From the NCBI GenBank assembly GCA_013298775.1, contig JAAFIV010000015.1, positions 31,787 to 95,786 on the forward strand: a stretch of 64,000 nucleotides of DNA, given 5' to 3'. Below, one piece after another: positions 41,772 to 49,951 of this stretch (the stretch's first letter is position 1; the number at the start of each line of letters is the position of its first letter). The notes beneath the pieces are model-generated. The model was not told the origin of the DNA. It ran no database searches and saw nothing but the letters and a program-made list of their open reading frames with translations. Source of the stretch: Ignavibacteria bacterium (lineage in GTDB: Bacteria; Bacteroidota; Ignavibacteria; Kapaibacteriales; UBA4661). The position numbers and the translations under genes were made by a program.

Positions 41772-43346
41772 CTACGAAGAACGCCCACCGAAGCTACTCC
41801 GTCCAAACGAGCCAGAGCGCGAGCCGCTAAACGAACCAGACCGCCCCGCCCGCACGCCACTCACACGCCCCGTGCTGGAGTTCGTCCGCACGGTAACGCG
41901 CCCAAAGCCTGATGGACGCTGCTTTCCAATGCCACGCGCTGCACTTGCTCCCACACGCGATGCAGAAAACATCGTCGGTCGGCGCACTGCCGAATAGCTG
42001 GGGCGTGAGTACATCGTGGAGGGAAGGCGTGAAACCATCGGCATTGGACGATAGTAGCTATACACGGGATAGTGGTAGTAAAACCACGCGCTGTGAAATG
42101 GGCTGCCACCGTAGTAGTACACAGGCGCGTAGCTGACGTAGCTGCCGCTTGTGTTCGCGTATTGCTGCTGCATTTGCGCTTGTTGCGAGTTTTGTTGCGG
42201 ATTCTGGTTTTGCGCTTGTAGATTCTGCTGCGCATTCATCGGCGTTGTTTGCGGAGCTTTTGCTATTGCTGTGGAAACGCTGGTTGTGCCTGTCGTGGAA
42301 GCCATGTTTGATGCGGCTTGTGCAGTGTTTTGTGCAGTATTTGGCGGTGCAACTTGAAAGCGCGAAACGGGCAACAAATTGATAGCGATATTCTTTTCTT
42401 GAAAGGTCGCAAAATCGTCGTTCAGGTCGTCAGTTTCAGTTGTTTTGGACTCATTTGGTGTGGCGTAGAGCAGAGATTTTATGCCGAGCGCAGACAAATT
42501 CTCTGCCGTCGGCACTTTCGCCATGTAGCGATTATCGAACTGATTATCTGCATCCACATAATTTGCCAAACGATTTCCATCCAGAACAACGAGTGCTGGT
42601 GCGCCTTTTGGACGTTTTGCCGCTTTTTCTTTCACTTCATTGGCAAAGTACACCAACGCCGCCAGCGTAAGATGCGACTGCACCACGCCAAGCGGATGGG
42701 GCCAGTTGTCGAAGCTGAGAACAGGCGTTGCTACGTCGGCGACGGCGGCGGCAAAGGCGACGGCTTCTGGTCCGGGCAAATCCGCCAGCACAAGCGTTTC
42801 CTTTGGATTGGTGCTATTTTTCAGCAATTCCCGCATTCCCAAGCCACGCGAATACGCCTCGCGCATAGCAGGTGAGCAGACTGGCACAAGCGCAGTTTGC
42901 AAACTGGGCTGCGAGAGTGATTGAATCAGTGTCGGCACAAAATACGGCTTCCACGCTTCGTCGGTGGGCTGCCAGGCTTGCATGAGCGTGCTTGGTTTCG
43001 CCATTTCGCGCCAGTTTGTGCTGCGCATACTGTCGCTGTCTTGTTTATTCGGGAATGTTAAGGTTTTATCGGTCGAGCCGACGTTCCAGCCTTCGGTTTT
43101 TTGAATTTCCAGTACGTCTTTGTCTTGCTCTTCATCGTCGTCGTCGCAGGCAGTAATGAAGCCGCTTACGCCTGCCATTGCTGCCAAACTGGCAAGGCTT
43201 TTTGTCGCGCTGCGCCGCGTCAGCATTTGTTCCCACCATGCGGGCGAATCCGCAGAAATACGTGCATTGACGCTCGTTTCCGTGCGGTTTTCAGCGACAG
43301 ATTCTGTTGAGTTCTTCGCTGCGGGAGGCATTGTATCGTTCTTCAT
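41772..43346 (-). CDS. Predicted lipoprotein of unknown function with low-complexity C terminus
   Basis: 524 residues from the ATG at 43346. A twin-Arg-like TRRSATKSLASLAAMAGV segment leads to SGFITACDDDDEE, which looks like a lipobox Cys followed by acidic residues, although the segment is far (about 65 residues) from the chosen start, so a start nearer to it is possible. The central 330 residues form a mixed alpha/beta region (LVLADLPGPEAVAFAAAVAD, ALVVLDGNRLANYVDADNQF) that I do not recognise. The C terminus is rich in Gln, Asn, Tyr, then Ser, Gly and Arg (SGSFSGSRSGSFGRSSFGG). It probably sits on the outer membrane. It has no operon partner. Confidence 0.65.
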   Translation of the reverse strand: MKNDTMPPAAKNSTESVAENRTETSVNARISADSPAWWEQMLTRRSATKSLASLAAMAGVSGFITACDDDDEEQDKDVLEIQKTEGWNVGSTDKTLTFPNKQDSDSMRSTNWREMAKPSTLMQAWQPTDEAWKPYFVPTLIQSLSQPSLQTALVPVCSPAMREAYSRGLGMRELLKNSTNPKETLVLADLPGPEAVAFAAAVADVATPVLSFDNWPHPLGVVQSHLTLAALVYFANEVKEKAAKRPKGAPALVVLDGNRLANYVDADNQFDNRYMAKVPTAENLSALGIKSLLYATPNESKTTETDDLNDDFATFQEKNIAINLLPVSRFQVAPPNTAQNTAQAASNMASTTGTTSVSTAIAKAPQTTPMNAQQNLQAQNQNPQQNSQQAQMQQQYANTSGSYVSYAPVYYYGGSPFHSAWFYYHYPVYSYYRPMPMVSRLPSTMYSRPSYSAVRRPTMFSASRVGASAARGIGKQRPSGFGRVTVRTNSSTGRVSGVRAGRSGSFSGSRSGSFGRSSFGGRSS

Positions 43347-43627
43347 GGCTGTTGAAGCTGGTAAGAAGTTTTTGTAAAAAAATGGTAATGTCAAAAGAAC
43401 AGACAAGAATGTCTATTCTACCAAAGCTAGTATTTATCAGTAGTGCAGACACTTTTGTTTGCACAAAAAGAACACTGCTTCTTGATACAAAAAATTTCTT
43501 TGGAAAATAAGAAAAGGGAGAATTCCTAAAAATTCTCTTGAGGATAATCAGCAAAATACGCAATTTTCCTTGTGATTCCGCGTCTAATCCGACAACATTT
43601 CCCCACTTTACCAAAGATATTTTTTTC
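43347..43627. promoter_or_regulatory. Divergent promoter region with partial family C arms
   Basis: This 281-bp gap separates the lipoprotein gene from the AAA+ gene. ACAGACAAGAATGTCT near 43400 resembles a family C arm, and TGCAGACACTTTTGTTTGCAC near 43446 is a weaker relative. No promoter boxes can be named with confidence and no gene is seen. Confidence 0.4.
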
Positions 43628-45136
43628 ATGAGCAATACACCAAGCACCACCGCTCCCACCATTCGCACACTCGGCGAACTGAAGCGTTCTGGCTATATTT
43701 CGCGTTCCATCAAAGAAGAACTTCGGCAGAATCTTATCCAACGTCTCAAGAAGGGCGAGCCAGTATTTTCGGGCATTCTGGGCTACGACGACACTGTTAT
43801 CCCCGACGTAGAGCGGGCAATTCTTTCCAAACACAATATGATTTTGCTGGGGCTGCGCGGACAAGCAAAAACCCGCATGGCACGGCTCATGGTCGAGCTT
43901 TTAGACGAATGGATGCCCGTTGTGGAAGGTTCGGAATTGAACGACGACCCTTTGCAGCCACTCTCCCGCTTCGCCCGCGACATCGTGCAAGAACATGGCG
44001 ACCAAACGCCCGTCGCGTGGGTGCATCGTAGCGAGCGATATGCCGAAAAGCTCGCCACGCCCGACGTATCGGTGGCAGACCTTATCGGCGACGTGGACCC
44101 GATAAAAGCGGCAACGCTGAAGCTGCCCTACTCCGATGAGCGCGTGATTCATTACGGCATCATTCCTCGCTCGCATCGCAGCATTTTTGTTATCAACGAG
44201 CTTCCCGACTTGCAAGCGCGTATCCAGGTGTCGCTGTTCAATATTTTGCAGGAAGGCGATATTCAAATTCGCGGCTTCAAACTCCGCTTGCCGCTTGATA
44301 TTCAGTTTGTTTTTACGGCGAATCCTGAAGATTACACCAATCGCGGAAGTATCGTAACGCCGCTTAAAGACCGCATTGATAGCCAAATTTTGACGCATTA
44401 TCCCAAAACAATCGCCACCGCGCAAGCAATCACCGCACAAGAAGCAGAATTGCCCGCAGAGCAGAAAACGAGCATTCAAGCGCATCCGCTCACGCACACG
44501 ATGATTGAGCAAATTGCTTTTGAAGCGCGTGGCAGCGAGTATATTGACGCAAAAAGTGGCGTGTCGGCGCGTCTGACGATTTCGGCATTTGAAAATCTCC
44601 ATTCGGCAGCAGAACGCCGCGCACTCAAAACAGGCGAGAAATCAACACGGGTGCGGATTTCCGACTTTTGGGGTGTGATTCCCTCCATCACGGGCAAGGT
44701 GGAATTAGTCTATGAAGGCGAGCAGGAAGGACCCTTCAAAGTGGCGCAAATCCTCGTTGGTAAGGCAATTCGCACACAGTTCGTGCAATTCTTCCCCGAC
44801 CCCGAAACCTTCAAACGCACCGCCAACGACAGTCCGTATCTCAAAATCACAGAATGGGTGCGCAAAGGCAACACGATTGACATTTTGAACGACCTCAACA
44901 ATTCCGCCTACGAGCAAGTATTGAAGGGCATTCCAGGGCTTTCCGAACTTGTGAAAAAACACCATCCAAACGCCTCTGCCGAAGACCAACTTTTCCTCAT
45001 GGAATTCGCGCTGCACGGCATGGCGGAATACTCGCTTCTCAGCAAATACTCGCTCGAGCGCGGCGGTACGCAGTTCAAAGACCTCTTTACGAGTATGTTT
45101 TCGATGAAGCCTGGTCGGGATGAAGAGGAGTTTTGA
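43628..45136 (+). CDS. AAA+ ATPase of the MoxR/magnesium-chelatase type
   Basis: 502 residues. A Walker A loop is seen in MILLGLRGQAKTRMARLMVE. Where Walker B normally has Asp-Glu, this protein reads FVINELPDLQARIQVSLFNI (Asn-Glu). Further conserved parts are QEGDIQIRGFKLRLPLDIQF, VFTANPEDYTNRGSIVTPLK (sensor 1) and RSHR/DRIDSQI elements, with a C-terminal helical lid. MoxR and BchI-like ATPases usually act with VWA-domain partners to insert metals or remodel proteins. No VWA gene is adjacent; the giant VWA protein at 24444-29225 is a possible but unsupported partner. The ATG at 43628 fits the SNTPSTTAPTIRTL start. It is followed by a family E hairpin. Confidence 0.85.
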   Translation: MSNTPSTTAPTIRTLGELKRSGYISRSIKEELRQNLIQRLKKGEPVFSGILGYDDTVIPDVERAILSKHNMILLGLRGQAKTRMARLMVELLDEWMPVVEGSELNDDPLQPLSRFARDIVQEHGDQTPVAWVHRSERYAEKLATPDVSVADLIGDVDPIKAATLKLPYSDERVIHYGIIPRSHRSIFVINELPDLQARIQVSLFNILQEGDIQIRGFKLRLPLDIQFVFTANPEDYTNRGSIVTPLKDRIDSQILTHYPKTIATAQAITAQEAELPAEQKTSIQAHPLTHTMIEQIAFEARGSEYIDAKSGVSARLTISAFENLHSAAERRALKTGEKSTRVRISDFWGVIPSITGKVELVYEGEQEGPFKVAQILVGKAIRTQFVQFFPDPETFKRTANDSPYLKITEWVRKGNTIDILNDLNNSAYEQVLKGIPGLSELVKKHHPNASAEDQLFLMEFALHGMAEYSLLSKYSLERGGTQFKDLFTSMFSMKPGRDEEEF

Positions 45137-45278
45137 GGTGATGAGCGTTTTGCCCTCACCCCAACCCCTCTCCCAGAGGAGAGGGGCAAAACACAGAGAG
45201 CCACTTCTTCACCCTCTCTTCACCCTCGCCCTTTGGGAGAGGGTCGCTCGTAGAGCGGGGTGAGGGGCTTCACCTCAG
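45133..45278. repeat. Family E palindrome, copy 3
   Basis: CCCTCACCCCAACCCCTCTC at the left pairs with GAGAGGGTCGCTC...GGGGTGAGGGG at the right, closed by TTTGAGGTG and CACCTCA. It starts at the stop codon of the AAA+ gene and probably ends its transcription. Confidence 0.75.
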
Positions 45279-45349
45279 GACTATTGATTCAAAGATTTTG
45301 TCCTTTACCAATACCTAACCCATTTTCCCATTTTTCTGTTCACATTTTT

Positions 45350-48319
45350 ATGAAAATTCTGCATTTCTTTCGCTCCTTGCTGTTGGGGGCGTGTCTCTGC
45401 CTTGCGCCAAGCGTGCAAGCCACAAACGCCACTCCAGCACCCACTCCCGCGACCGAAACCCGCACCGATGCTGCTGGCTACAAATATGTTTCCGTCAAGA
45501 ACGACCCGCTCAATGCCCGCATTTACAAGCTCTCAAATGGCTTGACGGTGTATTTGTCGGTCAATAAAGCCGAGCCGCGCGTTTATACCTCGATTGCCGT
45601 GCGAGCAGGTAGCAAGAGCGATCCAGCCGATGCAACAGGTCTTGCGCATTACTTGGAACATATGCTCTTCAAGGGTTCGGATACTTTCGGAACGACCGAT
45701 TACGCTAAAGAAAGCATTGAAATTCAGAAAATTGAAGACCTTTACGAAGTCTATCGCAAAACCACCGACACGCTTGAACGCAAGCGGTTGTACAAAATTA
45801 TTGATTCCGTCTCTGGCGCGGCTTCCAAGCTGGCGATTGCGAATGAATACGACAAACTACTCGGCTCAATGGGCGCGAAAGGCACAAACGCCTACACGTG
45901 GTTCGAGCAGACCGTCTATATCAACGATGTACCGTCAAACCAGCTTGATAAGTGGCTTACGGTCGAATCGAACCGTTTTCGCAAACTCGTTTTGCGCATT
46001 TTTCACACGGAATTGGAAGCCGTGTATGAAGAAAAAAATATCGGCATGGACAACGACCAGCGCACCGTGTGGGAGCTTGTTACGGAGGCATTATTTCCCA
46101 ATCACAATTACGGCAAGCAAACAACCATCGGCACGGTGGACCATTTGAAAAATCCGTCCATGAAGCTCATTCGGGAATACTTCGATAAATACTACGTTCC
46201 GAACAACATGGCGATTTGTCTTTCGGGCGATTTCGACCCAGAACAAGTGATTAAAAGTATTGACCAAAAATTTTCGTGGATGAAGGCAAAACCCGTCCAG
46301 CCCTACACCTTCACGCCAGAGCCAGAAGCCGCATCACCACTTGTGCGCGAGTACACAGGACCAGATGCAGAATCGGTAACCGTCGGTTTTCGTTTGCCGG
46401 GCGAGGATTCGGGTAAAAGCCATTACGTGGAGATGATGAGCCGCCTTTTGTACAATAACGTTGCGGGTTTGATAGATTTGAATTTGAACCAACAGCAAAA
46501 AGTTCTCTCGGCAAATTGCATGACGTGGCAACTGAAAGAATACGCCGTGCAGATACTCGCAGGTCGCCCGAAAAAGGGACAAACACTGGACGAAGTAGCA
46601 AATATGATTTTGGAGCAAATCGAACTTCTGAAACAAGGAAAATTCGATGACAAGCTCCCCAGCGCAATCGTGAACAACATGAACGCCGAAATGATTCGCA
46701 ATTTCGAGCAAAACGACGGGCGCGTGAATGAGTTCGTTACAGCATTTATCAAGGGTACAGAGTGGGAAACGTGGGTGGGAACGCTGGAGCAGATGCGGAA
46801 ACTCACGAAAAAAGATATTGTCGAATTTGCGAACAAAAACTATGGCAAAAACTACGTGGTCGTGTACAAGCGCACGGGCGAGCGCAAGGCAGTGGCAAAG
46901 GTTGTGAAGCCGCCTATTACGCCTGTGGAGACCAACCGCGACACGCAATCGCCCTTTGTGAAGGAAATCCTCGCAACGCCCGTAAGCGAGATGCAGCCCC
47001 GCTTTCTGGATTTTAGCAAAGATATTCAAGCCTCAAAATTAGCAAGCGGCGTTCCTGTTTTTTCGCTCAAGAACGATGAAAACCAGTATTTCCGCCTCTT
47101 CTACTTGCTGGACTTGGGCAAGCAACACGACAAAAAAATGGCTCTCGCCATGCAGTATCTTCAGTTTCTCGGCACCAACAAACTTTCCCCCGAAGACCTG
47201 AAAAAGAAGCTCTTCGCGCTTGGCTGCAAATTCAACGTGTTTGTGGCGCAAGACCAAGTGTACGTCGTGTTTGAAGGCTTGAATCAGTCCTTCAATGAAG
47301 GTGTTCAGCTCTTTGAAGATTTGCTCAAAAACGCAAAGCCTGATTCGGCGGTGCTTGCCTCGCTGATTGACCGTCAAATTAAAGGTAAAGCCGATGCAAA
47401 GAAAAATAAGCGCGTGATTTTGAGCCAAGCAATGTCCAACTACGGCATTTACGGTGCGATGAATCCCTACCGCGACCAGCTTTCCAACGCGGAATTACAA
47501 GCCATCAAGCCCGATGAGCTGATTGCGAAAATCAAGGAATTAACGAGCTTCCGGCACCGCGTCTTGTACTACGGTCCAATGCCGCAAAAAGAGCTTTTAG
47601 CAACGCTCGACAAATTGCACAAAACGCCATCCGAGAAAGACCTGAAGCCCGTTCCAACGAACAAGCCCTACACCTATCAAGACACCAAAGAAAATACGGT
47701 GCTGTTTGTGGAGTACGATATGGTGCAAGCAGAAATCCTGCTTTTGACGAAATCCGCACCCTACAACCCAGCACTCACGCCACAAGTAAACGTTTTCAAT
47801 GAATACTTTGGTGGAAATATGTCTTCGATTGTCTTTCAAACCATTCGTGAATCGAAGGCTCTTGCCTACAGCGTTTTCAGCAACTATCAGCAACCACGCC
47901 GCGCCGAAGACCCATACCTCACATATAGCTACGTGGGAACGCAAGCGGATAAATTCAACGAAGCAGTAACGGGAATGTTCGATTTGCTCAACAATATGCC
48001 CAAAGCGGAAAAGAATTTCACGCAAGCAAAAGCGAGCATTAAAAACAATCTTTCCACCGAGCGCATCATTCGTGATAACATTCTTTTTAGCTACGAAGAC
48101 GCACAAAAGTTGGGCTTGAAGGATGATATTCGCAAAGCAATTTTCGAGCAATCACAAAAAATGAGCTACGAGGAAATGGAAAAATTTTATGCGGAATACA
48201 TCAAAAACAAGCCCTACACGATGCTCGTTCTTGGCTCGAAAAAGCGCATCAAAGCTGAGGACTTAGCAAAATATGGCAAAGTAACAGAACTGAGCTTAGA
48301 AGAGGTTTTTGGGTATTGA
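45350..48319 (+). CDS. M16 family zinc metallopeptidase (pitrilysin type), exported
   Basis: 989 residues from the ATG at 45350, which starts a signal peptide (MKILHFFRSLLLGACLCLAP). The zinc motif HxxEH is H100-Y-L-E103-H104 in LAHYLEHMLFKGSDTFGTTD, with a downstream Glu region (ELEAVYEEKNIGMDNDQRT). The chain carries two M16 halves, with the second (about 600-950) lacking HxxEH, as in pitrilysin and insulysin. Such enzymes degrade short peptides in a clamshell chamber in the periplasm. The start directly follows a family E hairpin and AT-rich leader. It is monocistronic. The peptide substrate is unknown. Confidence 0.92.
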   Translation: MKILHFFRSLLLGACLCLAPSVQATNATPAPTPATETRTDAAGYKYVSVKNDPLNARIYKLSNGLTVYLSVNKAEPRVYTSIAVRAGSKSDPADATGLAHYLEHMLFKGSDTFGTTDYAKESIEIQKIEDLYEVYRKTTDTLERKRLYKIIDSVSGAASKLAIANEYDKLLGSMGAKGTNAYTWFEQTVYINDVPSNQLDKWLTVESNRFRKLVLRIFHTELEAVYEEKNIGMDNDQRTVWELVTEALFPNHNYGKQTTIGTVDHLKNPSMKLIREYFDKYYVPNNMAICLSGDFDPEQVIKSIDQKFSWMKAKPVQPYTFTPEPEAASPLVREYTGPDAESVTVGFRLPGEDSGKSHYVEMMSRLLYNNVAGLIDLNLNQQQKVLSANCMTWQLKEYAVQILAGRPKKGQTLDEVANMILEQIELLKQGKFDDKLPSAIVNNMNAEMIRNFEQNDGRVNEFVTAFIKGTEWETWVGTLEQMRKLTKKDIVEFANKNYGKNYVVVYKRTGERKAVAKVVKPPITPVETNRDTQSPFVKEILATPVSEMQPRFLDFSKDIQASKLASGVPVFSLKNDENQYFRLFYLLDLGKQHDKKMALAMQYLQFLGTNKLSPEDLKKKLFALGCKFNVFVAQDQVYVVFEGLNQSFNEGVQLFEDLLKNAKPDSAVLASLIDRQIKGKADAKKNKRVILSQAMSNYGIYGAMNPYRDQLSNAELQAIKPDELIAKIKELTSFRHRVLYYGPMPQKELLATLDKLHKTPSEKDLKPVPTNKPYTYQDTKENTVLFVEYDMVQAEILLLTKSAPYNPALTPQVNVFNEYFGGNMSSIVFQTIRESKALAYSVFSNYQQPRRAEDPYLTYSYVGTQADKFNEAVTGMFDLLNNMPKAEKNFTQAKASIKNNLSTERIIRDNILFSYEDAQKLGLKDDIRKAIFEQSQKMSYEEMEKFYAEYIKNKPYTMLVLGSKKRIKAEDLAKYGKVTELSLEEVFGY

Positions 48320-48366
48320 TGATATAGGTAATACCAAATTACGGTGAAAACTGTGCATAATCCAGC

Positions 48367-48405
48367 GTACGGTAGTGCGTAGCAAGAGTCTTTGCGCTAC
48401 CGTAC
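48367..48405. repeat. Short inverted repeat after the M16 gene
   Basis: GTACGGTAG (48367-48375) pairs with CTACCGTAC (48397-48405), with partial further pairing (TGCG...CGC). There is no T-run, so it is probably not a rho-independent terminator. Confidence 0.5.
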
Positions 48406-48519
48406 ATACTGGCTTTGGTACACCTAAGCAGTGTTCGTTATTCATTTCAAAACGTATGTTGCCAGACTTTCGCTTGTGCAGTTCAATAATTTTTTCGTCT
48501 TGTTTTTACTCTTACGCCA

Positions 48520-48936
48520 ATGACACTTTCCCCCGAAACTACCGCAGTTTTAGAGTATTTAGACCACTACACCGGACACAATATTCGCAAGCGCAACGAC
48601 ATCGGCGCACTCTTGGAAGCCGCATCAGTACTGGATGCTTCGGATGAATTTAATGAACTTGTGTTTTCAGGGAAAGCAGCGTGGAATGTGTATTCGACCT
48701 TGCGCAAGACGCAAAGCGGTCAGGAGGGCTATCAGCATCTTGAAAGCGAGTTTACGCGTATCGTACAAGAAATGCGCGAACGGCTTGTGTTCTTTGCTGC
48801 ACAAATGCCCGAAGAAGCAATCACGCGCTTTACAGAGCTGTACTTAGGAATCGGACAAGGAACAATGCGGAACCTGATTGATTTAGCGCATGATTTAGCA
48901 CGCTTCAAGGATTTGCAAGCGCAGCAACCGAGGTAG
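48520..48936 (+). CDS. Hypothetical helical protein
   Basis: 138 residues, starting MTLSPETTAVLEYLDHYTGH. The composition and spacing (LEAASVLDASDEFNELVFSG, LESEFTRIVQEMRERLVFFA, TRFTELYLGIGQGTMRNLID) indicate an all-alpha soluble protein, with no signal peptide. I do not recognise a family. A real gene is supported by an ATG after a long AT-rich leader and a uniform codon pattern like the neighbours, with no competing frame. It is alone on its strand; downstream is a 396-bp gap. Confidence 0.65.
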   Translation: MTLSPETTAVLEYLDHYTGHNIRKRNDIGALLEAASVLDASDEFNELVFSGKAAWNVYSTLRKTQSGQEGYQHLESEFTRIVQEMRERLVFFAAQMPEEAITRFTELYLGIGQGTMRNLIDLAHDLARFKDLQAQQPR

Positions 48937-49332
48937 TGCATACGCAGAAAGCTAGATTTTACAGGCTCTGCAGCTTTCTTCCATGACTTTTAGTCATTGA
49001 AATTTCTTACTTTTCTACACTGTTTTCGTGCCAAAGCAATCCGTATTTTGCGCCTCCTGAACGCTTCCGCAGGATTGCCAAAGAGAATAAGTAAGTGTTC
49101 ACTCTCGAATACAGCATTGATGCACTTTCTGTGCTTTTATTATCGTAAATATTCTTTCAAGAAATCTACATTACTATCGAACAAAACATACCACGTTTCT
49201 TTTTGCGATCGGAGCTTTTGTCTCTTCACGTGCTTTTCGCCCCACGCAAGATGGGGAGCCATCTTGCAAATGCTACCATTTGTGGTGTTTTGTTTGAGTT
49301 GTAAATGTGTTTTCTACTTACCTGTTTGAACA
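48937..49332. other. 396-bp intergenic region with a possible weak hairpin
   Basis: AGAAAGCT (48946-48953) pairs with AGCTTTCT (48972-48979) just after the hypothetical gene, without a strong T-run. The rest is AT-rich and without a supported gene; a 110-codon plus-strand frame has low-complexity, Cys-rich translation and no ribosome-binding site. Confidence 0.4.
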
Positions 49333-49902
49333 CTAGATTTTATCAAGGTCTGCATAGATTTCTTGCATGAAAAGAACGCATTCGACCGACGGTAAATCTA
49401 CTTCTGCATCGTTGGCAAAAATGTACAATTCCCAGCGTCCGTGCTGGTTGCGGCGGAATATTTCGACAAAATGTTCCTGCTGCGATACAAGCACGTACTC
49501 CTGCAAGCTGGGAATGGAGCGGTAGAGCATGAATTTTGTGCCTCTATCATAACCTTCGGTGGAATCCGATAAAACCTCAATAATCACGCGAGGATTCGTC
49601 AGTGCCGAATCCTTGAAGTATTCACGCTGCCCGCAAGCTATGGTAACGTCGGGATATGTGAAAAACTGATTTTCGGGAATATGAACTTTTAAGTCACTTC
49701 CAAACGCCCTGCAATTTTTGTTTTGTAAGCGTGTACCCAATGCCGTGACAATATTAGAAGCAATCCCCGCATGGCGCGGCGTTCCACCCGACATCGTAAA
49801 TATCTCGCCTTTGTAATACTCGCTTTTTTCCAATGCCGTTTTTTCACGCTCCAGATACTCATCTATCATGAAATACTGCTGTGGTACTTGTTGTGCCGAC
49901 AT
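49333..49902 (-). CDS. Uma2 family endonuclease-like protein (first copy)
   Basis: 189 residues from the ATG at 49902, chosen because GGAGG stands 6 bases upstream, the clearest Shine-Dalgarno in the window. The PD-(D/E)XK-like core is LEKSEYYKGEIFTMSGGTPR at the start, FFTYPDVTIACGQREYFK (Asp), then NPRVIIEVLSDSTEGYDRGT (Glu-x-Leu), followed by KFMLYRSIPSLQEYVLVSQQ. Uma2 proteins are restriction-endonuclease-fold proteins, abundant in cyanobacteria and Bacteroidota, with uncertain role. It is upstream of nothing on its strand except the preceding gap. A second Uma2 is at 54447-55118. Confidence 0.85.
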   Translation of the reverse strand: MSAQQVPQQYFMIDEYLEREKTALEKSEYYKGEIFTMSGGTPRHAGIASNIVTALGTRLQNKNCRAFGSDLKVHIPENQFFTYPDVTIACGQREYFKDSALTNPRVIIEVLSDSTEGYDRGTKFMLYRSIPSLQEYVLVSQQEHFVEIFRRNQHGRWELYIFANDAEVDLPSVECVLFMQEIYADLDKI

Positions 49903-49951
49903 AGTGCCTCCGTTGTTATGCAAAATGCGTCGTTACCTTTATCCTTTTGCC

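Noticed and set aside
45150..45270. GC-rich palindrome considered as an attachment site or origin
   Set aside because: The same core recurs at two other loci at gene ends and has no integrase nearby, so a dispersed repeat is the simpler reading.
48997..49329. 110-codon plus-strand frame in the gap before the first Uma2 gene
   Set aside because: Cys/Phe-rich low-complexity translation, no ribosome-binding site and no neighbour support.
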